From Triglochin maritima (taxonomy: Eukaryota > Streptophyta > Magnoliopsida > Alismatales > Juncaginaceae): a stretch of DNA of 64,000 nucleotides. The translations under genes and the position numbers were made by a program. Positions 11,376 through 21,884 of the stretch are shown here, piece by piece. The notes under the pieces were generated by a model. The model saw nothing but the letters and a program-made list of their open reading frames with translations, did no database searches and had not been told where the DNA came from. The stretch covers positions 28,766,326-28,830,325 of the forward strand of contig OY821791.1 in NCBI GenBank assembly GCA_963682175.1, in the 5' to 3' direction. Within the stretch, counting starts at the first letter, position 1. Each line of letters opens with the position of its first letter.

Positions 11376-12410
11376 ATGGTCGAGTCGAGCACTTTTTACG
11401 AGCTTGGCCTCGTGGTGGTGAGAGTGGTCGACTCGAGAGTTCTTTTTGAGATGAGTGGTTACATAGACAACCATCCATTTCATTGTTGGGACCAAGACTA
11501 TTCTCCCTGGTATTCCAAACCCATAAAGCCTGGGGTGTCTCAGACAGACAACCTGTATGGTTGGCACAATCTTAATTGTGTGGCTGAGCAATCTTCAAAT
11601 TGGGGTAACATGAGAGAGGCACCAACTGCTAGACCACTATCTAGTTTTATGTTGGATCATATGTTCGTCAACAAATTGAGACATTACATGAACCTTTGAC
11701 CTCTTTCATACATGTGGTAGATGACATGAGTGCACCGGTGGCTCCAGTAGTCGTACCGTGTGACTATTGTGGGTGGAGTGGTCACATTATCGGGGAATGT
11801 CCTTACGTTCCCCCAGAACCTGAGCATGAGCATACCTATTCCCAAAATGCTCAATGTGACCTTTACACATCCGTGTACAACCCGAGAGGGATGGATCCGT
11901 GGGGAGACAATTCTTATTCAAATTCTTATACATCATTCCCACCTCAGTATCCTCCTCCTGAATACTCAGAATTCTACCAACACCCTACTCCCAATCATTG
12001 GACTCATTCTCAGCCCATCAACACCCAGCCCCAAAATTTCCCAAGTTCTAACTTGAGCCTTACAATTGACCACATACCTGATTACTTGAAAAAAAACCCT
12101 CCAAACGTTCATGGAAACCACTTAAAATATGTTGAAGTCCACTCAAAATTCCTTGCAAACTATGGAAATGCAAGTGAGTCAGATGACAAAACAAATACGT
12201 GAACGTGAGGAGGGTAACCTTTCTTGTCAGCATGAGGATTTATCTTCTGATATCGAACCACCACCACATCCACAAATTCAAAGCACAATCTTCCAAAGTA
12301 AAACTCCTAGTCTGTCTGAGGGATTTGGGGTTTCAATTCATGATCACATGGTGGGGGATTCAATCCAAATTGAGAACAATATGGACCAACTTCATTATGA
12401 GTCGGCATAG
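11376..12410 (+). pseudogene. gag-like remnant with CCHC zinc knuckle
   Basis: The first piece (11,376-11,696) begins near VESSTFYELG, equivalent to VESSIFMRGW at the start of the Athila Gag (29,562 minus). It runs to MREAPTARP, equivalent to MREPPAARS. After a stop at 11,696 and a frame change, a second piece (11,696-12,202) carries CDYCGWSGHIIGEC, a C-x2-C-x4-H-x4-C zinc knuckle that binds RNA in Gag nucleocapsids. A Tyr/Pro/Ser-rich tail follows. A third frame (12,129-12,410) has MQVSQMTKQIREREEG, matching MQVSQLAHQFHEREKG downstream of the Athila knuckle. The large central capsid part of Gag and all of Pol are missing. It is a gag-derived remnant, probably not translated as one protein. 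Confidence 0.75.
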
Positions 12411-12875
12411 GATTGTGCCTTATCTTTTTGTCCCGTGGCCATTGAGCCACAAAATCTTAATATTGTGCCTTTTGATGACTCATCTTTCGTAGAGTAAGAG
12501 CTCCCTAATACCCCTAATTTCATACGACCTAGTGAGAGTTTCCCTCTCACTATAGGTCATGATCATCTTGAAAAAGAAGGGACACCAAACAAGTACATTG
12601 CCAATGAAGGTATTGGGAGTTCCTTAGAGGGTACCTTGGGTAAGAGACTCATTTTCTGTTCGCCTGGTGCGTCGAGCAGGGATAATGAGGTTGTTGTCCA
12701 TGTTCCAACGCACTAACCTGTTGGTTGGGAGTTTGGATTAATGATCATAACTTCAATACCGCAATGGGAGAAACTCTTCTTATATTACTCAATTACAACC
12801 AAACTCTGGAGAGGTTCGAGCTTTGTATGTTTGATCCTTTGAATCAGACACCTTTGGGTCATGATCATGAACCTC
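12411..12875 (+). other. conserved 3' internal segment of element 2
   Basis: Frame fragments contain GTPNKYIANEG, SSLEGTLGKR and WINDHNFNTAMGETLL. These occur again at 1,978-2,313 (minus) and 14,500-14,846 (plus) but were not found in the complete Athila copy. The encoded peptide is not a retroelement domain I recognise. It is broken here by a stop near 12,714 and a frame change. Confidence 0.55.
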
Positions 12876-14183
12876 TGATTGACATTATATCATGTCTATA
12901 TTTGTGTCTTATATCTTTTATTTTTAGCCCAAGCAATGCTACGTAACGAGTTTTATGTTTATGTTTCAGGAATAAACATTCATGAGAAGAAGAGATTCAA
13001 AAAGGACTTAAAAGCAAGGAAAATGACTAATTTGCAAGACTTATGGACTAAGATGCAAGGGAGAAAGACCCGGATGTAAACCCAAAATGACTAATTAGCA
13101 AAATCAAGCACTCCACACCTACATGAGTATTTTGGCAATTGGATTCGGGTCACAACTCACACAACCAATTAGGGTACACTACAGAAGAAGAAACGAAGCT
13201 ACAAAGAAGTCACACAAAACTGGGCCAGATCCAGGAGATCCAGACCGCCAATTGGCGGTCGCAGATCGCTAGTCCTTTTAGCTCCGGATCCGACCCGACT
13301 TCTATCAGATGTGTATTAAGGTGTTTTATGCTATATTTGGTATGCGTTTAGTCCCATACCGGGGAATTGTCCCCGGTTATCTTTTTTATGGCTATAAATA
13401 GAACTCTTCCTCCTCCTTTGTAATCATCTCCTCTCTTGGTGGTCATCCTCTCTACTAGGAGTAAAGCCTTGGAGCAAAACTCTCGTGAAGAGAGGCTACT
13501 TGTAAATGTGAGTGAGCAATAAAAGATGTTTTGTTAGTTAATTGTTGTTTCCTTTAGTTCTTGCATGCTTAGTTAATTTTGTTATATTAATCTTCATAGA
13601 ATTAATTAGCATGTTTTCTTTCCTTAATATGAATGTTAGCTGAGTAATGTGTGAGTAGTTTCATCCCCCTTTGGGAGTGGAGTTCATATTTATACATGTC
13701 ATGTAGAATGAAATGAATGCTTAATGTTGTTGTATGTGAGAAATGTTAGTATGCTTGTTTGAATTAAAGAGAATACTTAACTTGATAGTTTATGCCATAC
13801 TCTTTAGGTACATTCCATGCTTGTTTAAGTTTTTAATAACAAACTTTTCATGCTCATATTAATCACTTGGGTTAGTGATTTGGATGATAGGTCTTGCCAT
13901 GAGGTACTTCTTTTGCATAGCAAACACTACCTACACTTGTGCTTATTGAATGCATTCATCACCACTTAGTGTAGTTTTATTTAGTGCTTTCATCTTCTTT
14001 GTTTGTTTTGTACTAGTGTACCGTTGCATAGTTTAGTCTAGTTAGTGTAATCAATTTCCTTTCTCCTCCTTTTCCACTTACCTTCGAACAAACCAGAGTT
14101 GACACACCTCCTCTTGGACACGACCCGTACTTGCCGCGTCTTCCCCGACTTCGTGCACTTGTTGTAATATAAACGATCAATCA
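12876..14183 (+). repeat. LTR 'D'
   Basis: 1,308 bp from TGATTGACATT to CGATCAATCA. Its GAC-phased array lies at 13,005-13,091 (spacing 20-22 bp), the CCGCCAATTGGCGG palindrome at 13,245-13,258, a TATA box at 13,393-13,400, the C-rich/G-rich hairpin near 13,662 and the U5 block at 14,099-14,165. A PBS-like site follows, so it can serve as 3' LTR of element 2 and 5' LTR of the deleted element to its right. Confidence 0.8.
13393..13400 (+). promoter_or_regulatory. TATA box of LTR D
   Basis: TATAAATA lies about 135 bp after the CCGCCAATTGGCGG palindrome. The same palindrome/TATA arrangement is seen in LTRs A and E and in the Athila 3' LTR, which supports a promoter role in U3. Confidence 0.6.
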
Positions 14184-15262
14184 AGTTTTTGGCCTCGTTG
14201 CTTGGCAGGTTCTTTGTCCATACTTTGGTTTGGACTATTCGAGTGGGTTTAATCTTTAGTTTTTAGGTTTTTTTTTGTTTCAGGGTCATTGAAGCATCAA
14301 GGGGACACACAGGAGAAATTTTGAGACGAGATCAGCCCTTTAGACCGCCAATCCGCAGTCTGAAATCACCAACTGGCGGCCTGGTGAGCCGATTTTGCTC
14401 CAACTTTTGTTCTGGTTGTTTGTTTGTTCAATTTAGTTGTCTGGGAGCTCAATCTTGTATGTTTTAACCTGTAGTTTTCTCCCAGATCTATTAATAACCA
14501 AAATGATGGGACATCAAACAACTACATTGGCAATGAGGGTATTGAGAGTTCCTTAGAGGATACCTTGGGTAAGAGACTCACCTTTTGTTCACCTAGTGAG
14601 TCAGACATGCATAACGAGGTTCTCGACCTCGTTCCGACCCACCATCTTGTTTGTTGGAGAGTTTGGATTGACGATCATAACTTCAATTCTGCAACGGGAG
14701 AAACTCTTCTTCCATTGCACAATATATCCCAAACTCTTGATAGGTTCAAGCTATTTCAGTTTGATCATTTGAATGAGACGCCTTTGCGTCTAATTCATAA
14801 ACCTCTACTTTCATCTTGTGCTCTTTGTGAGGGGGCCCACGCATGAGTATTTTGGCCCCGCGTGGTGTCATGTTCCCATTCCAAGTGCATTAACCTACTT
14901 TTGAGGTTCTCATTTGATGTCTTTGACAAATGAAGATGAGAACTTATTTGTGTACATAGTTATATTTCAAAAAAAAATAAGAAGAAGAAAAAAACAACAA
15001 TAAAAGACTCCACCAGTGAGCAATTATTGTTGTGGGCTCCAACCTTTGTGTATTTGAGTCACATTTGTTTCACGTATTTGTATCCATTCTTTAGTATTTC
15101 ACATGTTTTGAGGGGAATTCGGGTTTGTGTCCATCAACATAACCATGAACCTCCCTTTGAGCTTCATGTTGGTGAGATCTTTTCTTTTTCAAGCATAACT
15201 CCATCTTGTATCATGCTCACATTCATTGAGGACAATGCATGAAGTAAGGGGGAGGGGGTGAT
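14184..15262 (+). mobile_element. deleted Athila-like internal region, left part (element 3)
   Basis: Directly after LTR D comes a degenerate PBS (TGGCCTCGTTGCTTGGCA, about 14,190). The leader then matches 10,346-10,620 until about 14,490. There the sequence jumps to the conserved 3' segment (14,500-14,846, with VWIDDHNFNSATGETLL), so about 2 kb including gag is deleted. It ends with a GAGGACAATGC motif and a G-rich tract (15,243-15,262) where solo LTR E is inserted. Confidence 0.65.
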
Positions 15263-16796
15263 TGATTGACAGCATTTCATGCTTATATTTGTATCTTATA
15301 TCCATTATCTTACACCTAATCAATGCTACGTGACGAGTTTTATGTTTAGTTTTCAGGAATAAAGAGGTTTGAAGAGAAGAGCCATGAAAGGACCCAAAAG
15401 CAGGGAAAAAGACTTAATTGTGAGACATGGGGACTAAGATGCAAGGGAGAAGGACCTGATCGTAAGACCGAAGGACCTAAGAGCAAAACAGGAAACTCCA
15501 CACCATCATGGGGAGTATTTTGGCAATTCGATTCGGGTCGGAGCTCCAACAAACCAAGTAGATGCATCAAAGACCAAGAAATACTTCGAGCAAAGCCCAA
15601 CACAAAACCCAGACGGATCTGGGCCTTATAGGCCGCCAATTGGCGGTCTGGATCATCCCAGATCCGCTAAGTTTTCTCCTGGACTTGTATTAATGTTTGT
15701 TTAGGCTATTTTTGGTATTGGTTTAGTCCCACATCGGGGGATTGTCCCGGATTAGCTTTTTCCATGCTTATAAATAGAACTCTTCACCTCCCATTGTATC
15801 CATCTCTCTCTTTGGTGGCATCTTCCCTACTAAGAGTGAAGCCTTGAAGCAGAACTCTGGTGGAGGAAGAGTTGCTTGTAATTTGAGTGAGTTAATAATA
15901 GATGTTTTCATTAGCTTGTTAATTCTTGCTTACTTAATTTCCTTTAATGTGTTTGCTTTGGTGCTTGTTTAGTTTTATGCTTCTTTAATATTTCTTGCTT
16001 GATTAGTATAGTTTCATTTCAGTATAATGCTTCATTTTATTAGAGTAGTTAGTTTACATATGTGTGAGTAGTTCCATCCCCATTTGGGGGGTGGAGAAAT
16101 ATGTGATATAATCATGTAGTGTATTAAGTGTGTGTTATCTTTATCCCTTGAGCTTTATATGATTTCCATAACCATCTAATGGATTTTCACTCTTATCTTT
16201 GATATGTTAATGCTCTTGAATGAAGCTTAGCTTATGCTTTGATTAGTGGACCTATTTTATGGGGAATGATAATGTTAGGATATGGATGAATTTAATATTG
16301 GAAACACAATTTGTAGTGTATTTGCTCTTGTTGCCTTTACCTTAGCTAATGTCTTGTATGTTTTAATGATGTAGTCTTATCTTAATTCATGTGGAGGCAT
16401 AGTAGGGTCTAGTCTTTATACTTGAGTTCATTTAGCTTCATTCCAATTATTGTCTTGTATGTTTTAATGATGTAGTCTTATCTTAATTCATGTGGAGGCA
16501 AAGTTGGATGTAGTTTATGATTTCATGCACTACATGTTGTGAGGAGCTTAATGAACACACACACACTTCTTTATGTTCACATCATTTCTCTACCCCCTAT
16601 GGGTGTTAGTTTTATTGCTTATCTTCATTTCCTTTTTGCATATTAGTGTAGTTTAGTGTAACCAACCTTTCTCTCCTTCTTTTTACCTCTCGCCTTCGAA
16701 CAAACCAATCGTCGACACACCTCCCAGTGGACGACCCGTATTTGCCACCGCTTCAACGTGGCTGTGCACTTGCGGTTAATATAAAACGATCAATCA
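15263..16796 (+). repeat. solo LTR 'E' with 5-bp TSD
   Basis: 1,534 bp, TGATTGACAGC to CGATCAATCA, flanked by GTGAT at 15,258-15,262 and 16,797-16,801. The sequence on both sides rejoins into the Athila 3' region (compare 21,560-21,590, minus), which proves insertion. It has a phased GAC array (15,391-15,476), a CCGCCAATTGGCGG palindrome (15,633-15,646) and a TATA box (about 15,770). It also has a near-duplicate pair of about 55 bp (16,345-16,400 and 16,452-16,505) and the U5 block (16,712-16,776). Confidence 0.85.
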
Positions 16797-17698
16797 GTGA
16801 TTTACGTGTGTACATAGTCAAGACTTTTCTCCTTTTGTTTTCTTTTCTTTTGTGTTCATTGTTAGGGTCATGTTAGTGTGCTGCATTTGATATCGATATA
16901 TCTACTTGCCATGATCCTTGGGTGATTTGTCTTCTTTTGCTTGCCTTGTGCTTTAAATTTTCAGATTTTTTTTAAAATATTCATGTGTTTGGAAAAGAAA
17001 ATGTTTTATGGGTGTTGTGTGTGTTTAGCATGTGCAAAACCATTGAGTGGCAAAGTAAAAAGAAAGATCCCAAAATTGTCTTGAACATGATGCATTAGGA
17101 TATCTAGTATTCAGGCTTTAGGTCTTATCGAGTCGTAAGGATGCACCTTGGTCTTCCCTCGGGGGTGAGTAATCATAGGATTTCAGTACTCAAACAAAAC
17201 AAAGAAGTCCACCATAAACCTAGTGAGTCAAATAATTCGTGTCTGTTAGTATAAGGAAGTTTGTCGTAGTCATTGACCTTTAAACTCTTTTTGTGAAACC
17301 TTAAGTGTAGGGGTTTTTGTTCCCATGTAGATAATAAATAAGTGGTGTTCTCTCTTCTCGCACGGCTCCTATCACTCAGGAAATTAGGTTCGAGGGGACT
17401 TAGTGCCTGGTGCTTTCGAGTCATCAAACTTGGGATGCACCGACCGAACTCCCGTTACACGGGTAGTAGGGATCACCCTATGTGGAGATTTGGGGGAAGG
17501 TGTACATGATAATGTATCTCCTCACAGGCAATGATGCACGAAATCCGACCCTTAGAGAATCAAACACCAACTAGTGTAATCCTTACTGCTCCAAAAAGAA
17601 GAAGAAGAAGAAGAAGAAGAAGAAGAAAAAGAAAAAAAAGACAAATAAGAACCTTAATGGACTTTACACTTTGTATCACTTGAGGATGTTAAGGTTGC
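16797..17698 (+). mobile_element. Athila-type 3' internal region, right part (element 3)
   Basis: Plus-strand copy of the segment found on minus at about 21,570-20,660: shared TGTACATAGTC, ATATCGATATATCT, the 'gatccttgggtgat' text and the end TCACTTGAGGATGTT. It contains no reading frame. It stops at 17,698, where the inverted Athila LTR begins; the remaining part up to its own 3' LTR is missing. Confidence 0.75.
17594..17640 (+). repeat. (AAG)n microsatellite
   Basis: About a dozen AAG units followed by A-rich sequence. The matching place on minus (about 20,730-20,780) is a pyrimidine-rich tract, so the element carries the repeat as part of its 3' region. Confidence 0.9.
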
Positions 17699-20304
17699 TG
17701 ATTGATCGTTTTATTTAAACCGCAAGTGCACGGCCGCGTTGAAGCGGTGGCAAATACGGGTCGTCCACTGGGAGGTGTGTCGACGTTTGGTTTGTGCGAA
17801 GGCAAGTGGGAAAGAAAGGAGAGAAAGATTGATTACACTAAACTACACTAATCTAAACTAGGAAACTAGAAAGCATTAAATGAAATGACAAAACAAACTA
17901 AACTAAACAACTAATGAAGAAGATAAAAACACAGGAATGAAAACCCCTAAGGGGTGGAGAGTGTGTGTGTGTGCACATGAAATAAGTGTGGTGAATGCAT
18001 ACAATAAGCTCAAGTGTGGTTAGTGTTTGTTCATGCATAAGAAGTACCTCATGGCAAGACCTATCATTTACAACACTAACCTAGGTGATGAATATGAGCA
18101 ATGCAAGGTTGTTATTAAGAACATAACGAGCATGCAGTTTACCTAACTATGGAATAAACCATCAAGTAAAGTTCTTATTAATTCAAGCAAGCATACTAAT
18201 ATCTCTCACAAACAATAATATCTAGCATTCATACCACCTACATAACATGTACATACATCTACTCCACCCCAAAAGGGGATGAAACTACTCACTAACCATT
18301 ACACTACCTACATTAACAAAATGAAACATTATACTGAAATGAAATTAACCTAAGAAAGCAAGAAATATTAAAGAAGCTTAAAAGGAAAGGAAAGACTAAA
18401 CAAGCATGCACAAATTAAAACACAAGATTAAAAGAAACTAAAACAATTATTTTATTAACAATGACTCACATTGAAGGTAGCATTCTTCTCCACCTTGAGT
18501 TTTGCTTCAAGGCTTACTTCTTAGTAGAGAGAATGCCACCAAGCAATGGGTAATTACAATGGAAGGTGAAGAGTTCTATTTATAGGCATGGAAAAAGCTA
18601 ATCCAGGACAATCTCCCGATGTGGGACTAAACAAATACCAAAAATAGACTAAGCATACAGTAATACACGTGCTCCAGAAAGCTTAGCGGATCCAGAGTTA
18701 TCTGGACCGCCAATTAGCGGTTCCAGACCGCCAATTGGCGGTCTATAAGCTTCAGATCCATTTGGTTTTTGTGCTGGGCTTTGCTTGCAGTATTTCTTGG
18801 TCTTGGATGCATCTACTTTGTTTATTGGAGCTCTGACACTAATCGAATTGCCAAAATACTCCCCATGATGGTGTGGAGCTTTCTGTTTTTCTCTTAGGTC
18901 CTTCGTTCTTACGTTCAGGTCCTTTGATGAAGATTTAAATTTATACCGCAAGTGCACGGCGTCTATGAAGACGTGGCAAGTACGGGTCGAACACAAGGAG
19001 GGAGAGATTTCGTTATTTTTGTTATTTTCGATTAGGGGAAGAAGGGAAGAAGAAACAATTGGGTTTTGGTATTTTTGATTTAATTATCTAAAGCAAGAAA
19101 CAAGAACAATTAGAACTAAAACAAGAAATAAGAAGAGAATTCCGTTTGGTGGAGGTTTAGATTTAAGGTTTAGATTAGAGAACTTAGAAACTTATAATAA
19201 ATCATGTTTAAGTATGAAGCATTACAAGATAAATGATTTAACATAAACTCAAGTAATCAAAATACTAATCACGAACTTAGAATAATAACATTCATTCATC
19301 TTCTCTAACCCTAAATCCGTCACCTCCACCCTTCGGAAAGAGTTAGAAACTCATGGAGGGAGGAAGAAGAAGGGGTCCTTGAGACATTACAAAGAAAACT
19401 AAAAAGTAAGAAATAAGAAACAGAATTTTATTAATAAAACTAAGTTACACAAATAAGAACAACAACCAAGGACCCTATTTACATCGTTCTCGGGTCTATT
19501 TATAGTTGCTACAAGGGACTTAGGTATAGAATTGGATAGTACACGTGTCCATACACGACTGGACAAAATTGGGACACACAGATCGACCAATGGGCGGCGG
19601 AATCGCCGCACATCATGTGTATTGTGCGGCGGATTCGCCTCACACGTTGGTCGGATTTAATCAGGATTTTTGTCACGCGTTTATGGTATGATTTGATCCT
19701 CCTTTGCGCGTCTGGATTGATTCTTTCCATTGTCTTGAGCTCCGGATTAATTCCTTCCATTGTTGGAGATTTATATTTGATTTTTCTTTTGACTTTCTCC
19801 ACACAATAACTTGATCCTTTTATTTTGCAATCAGGTCCTTGGCATTTTGCAATTAAGCCTTTGACCTTTTTGTGATTAGCTCCTTGAATGCTTCTATGCT
19901 TGGATGCATTTCCATTTGGAACCCGATAAACTTGAACTCGGTCTTTATGATAGAAATGAATCTTTTGCACGCGTTTATGCTCGGAATGTGGGTAATTTGC
20001 ATTCAGGTCCCTGTATTCTGTAAATACGACTAAACACATACCTTAGTAGCATTTATTGATATAAAAGTAATCTAAATGAAAGACATATGATGCAATGTAT
20101 GCAATGCATCATCCTTCTCCCTTGCATCTTAGTCCCTAGGTCTCACAATTAAGTCATTTTTTCCTGCTTTTGGGTCCTTTCATGTCTCTTCTCTTCAAAC
20201 CTCTTTATTTCTGAAATTCAAACATAAAACTCGTCACGTAGCATTGCTTAGGTGTAAGATAATGGATATAAGGTACAAATATAAGCATGAAATGATGTCA
20301 ATCA
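17699..20304 (-). repeat. 3' LTR of the Athila-like element (interrupted)
   Basis: On minus it runs from TGATTGACATC (20,304) to the CGATCAATCA end (17,699). It is split by a 1,187-bp solo LTR at 18,925-20,111. Palindromes CCGCCAATTAGCGG and CCGCCAATTGGCGG lie at 18,707-18,720 and 18,728-18,741, and a TATA box near 18,575. Confidence 0.9.
18925..20111 (-). repeat. solo LTR inside the Athila 3' LTR, TSD TCCTT
   Basis: 1,187 bp, TGATGAAG to GCATCA on plus, flanked by TCCTT (18,920-18,924 and 20,112-20,116). The intact 5' LTR shows the empty site (AGGTCCTTCTCCC at about 31,832). A TATA box on minus (about 19,497-19,505) sets the orientation. U5 (18,948-19,010) and the 21-bp RGTCC-like array (about 19,813-19,884) show it belongs to the same LTR superfamily. 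The 176-codon minus ORF at 19,509-20,039 lies in U3 and has no recognisable domain; it is not called a gene. Confidence 0.92.
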
Positions 20305-20320
20305 AATACCCCCACACCTA
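20305..20320 (-). promoter_or_regulatory. polypurine tract of the Athila-like element
   Basis: On minus TAGGTGTGGGGGTATT lies directly before the LTR start TGATTGACATC. This is the usual position of the plus-strand primer for reverse transcription. A second similar G-rich tract sits 1.26 kb upstream on minus (about 21,562-21,580). Confidence 0.8.
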
Positions 20321-21884
20321 AGTTTTTGCTAGTCCCGAGCAAAACAAAAAAGAGAAAAACAAACGAGAAACAAGAAATCCTAACTCACTTTCATAGGAAT
20401 CACGGTTGCACTTAGCACGTGCAACAAGCCGTTAAACCTCCTTGTTGCCAAGGAGGAGGAGTGTTGTCTCCAGAGGGTTTTCAGCGGATATACCCACAAA
20501 ATCCGAACAAGATGCATTATTCAATCTAGACACTCGACTCGTTGGACAAATTTGGTGGATCATTGGACGAGGTAATCCAACGGGCCGACTCTATATAGGT
20601 AATCAGTCCACACCTAGCCTAATGAACCATTCGTGCAAGTTAAATAGGGAATTAAGTGAAAGACATGGACAACCTCAACATCCTCAAGTGATGCAAAGTG
20701 TAAGGTCCATTAAGGTTCTTATTTGCATTACCATTTTTTTTCTTTTTTTTCTTTTCTCAATTTTCTTCTTCTTTTTCTTTTGATTAGTTGGAGCATCATT
20801 CTCCCAGGGTCATGTTTCGTGCATCATTGCCCATGAGGACTTACACTATCACGTACACCTTTCCCCAAATCTCCACATAGGGCAATCCCTACCACCCGTG
20901 TAACGGGAGTTCGGTCGACGCATCCCAAGTCAGATGATTCGAAAGCACCAGGCACAAAGTCCCTTCAGACCTACTTTCCCGAGTGATAGGAGCCGTGGGA
21001 GAAGAGAGAATATCTACTCACTTGTTTGTTATCTACACATGAACCAAAACCCCTACACTTAATGTCTCACAACAAGATTTAGAGGGTCCTTGACTACAAC
21101 AAACTTCCTTAAGTTAACAGACACGAATTATTGACTCACTAGATTCAGGGTGGACTTCTTTAAATGTTTGAGCACTGAAACCCTCTGATTACTCACCCCA
21201 AAGGAAAACTGGGTGCATCCTAACGACTCGATAAATCCTAAAGCCACTGTACTAGATATCCTAATGCATCAAGTTCAAGACAATTTTGGGAGCTTTCTTT
21301 TTACTTTGCCTCTCAACGGTTTTGCACATGCTAAACACACGCAAAAACCCACAAAACATTTTCTTTCGTGAACACATGAAGATTTTGAAAGAAATGTGGA
21401 AATTTTAAAGCACTAGGCAAGCAAAAGAAGACTAGTCACCCAATGATCATGTCAAGCAGATATATCGATATTAAATGCAACACACTAACATTGCCCTAAC
21501 AATGCACACAAAAGAAAACAAAAATCAAAGGAAAAGACTCGACTATGTGCACACGTAAAAACACCCCCACACCCACTTAATGCATTGTCCTCAATGAATG
21601 CGAGCAAGATACTACATGGAGTTATGCATGAAAAAGAATAGATCTCACCAACGTGAAGTACACAGGGAAGTTTCTGGCTATGTTGATGGACACAACCCAA
21701 ATTCCCTCAAAACCTGTAAGATGCTAAGGAAGGGATACAAATACGTGAAAGAATTGGGGCCCAAATACTCAAAGGTTGGGGCCCACAACAAACGATGGTC
21801 ACTGAAGGAGTCTTCTCTCTTTCTTCTTCTTCTTTTTTCTTCTTTTTTTCTTTTTTTTCTATATAAACCTGAAAGCACAACCAC
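20321..21884 (-). other. non-coding 3' region of the Athila-like element
   Basis: Between the integrase stop and the PPT there is no long minus-strand ORF, so the env-like gene of some Athila elements is absent. A GAGGACAATGC motif and a second polypurine tract occur at about 21,562-21,600. Pyrimidine-rich microsatellite tracts occur near 20,730-20,780 and 21,815-21,860. The segment has a plus-strand relative at 16,797-17,698. Confidence 0.7.

Larger units (their letters stand above)
9261..14183 (+). mobile_element. non-autonomous Athila-like element 2 (gag remnant, no pol)
   Basis: LTR Y1, PBS, leader, gag remnant with zinc knuckle, conserved 3' segment, LTR D. It has the same plan as element 1 on minus. 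The internal region (10,322-12,875) has no pol. LTR D joins the internal sequence at a CATGATCATGAACCTC end without a polypurine tract, exactly as in element 1. The Y1 and D LTRs differ, so either the unit is chimeric or D is an independent LTR; Y1 could instead pair with Y2 (32,029-33,471). Confidence 0.55.

Noticed and set aside
12876..17698. simple LTR-internal-LTR-internal-LTR tandem retroelement
   Set aside because: LTR E has its own GTGAT duplication and is a solo insertion, so the regular tandem model does not hold for the right side.
19509..20039. 176-codon minus-strand ORF
   Set aside because: Lies wholly in the U3 of a solo LTR with a TSD; no domain, and crosses the 21-bp array region.
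20305..21884. env-like gene of Athila
   Set aside because: No long minus-strand ORF, signal or membrane segments in this region.
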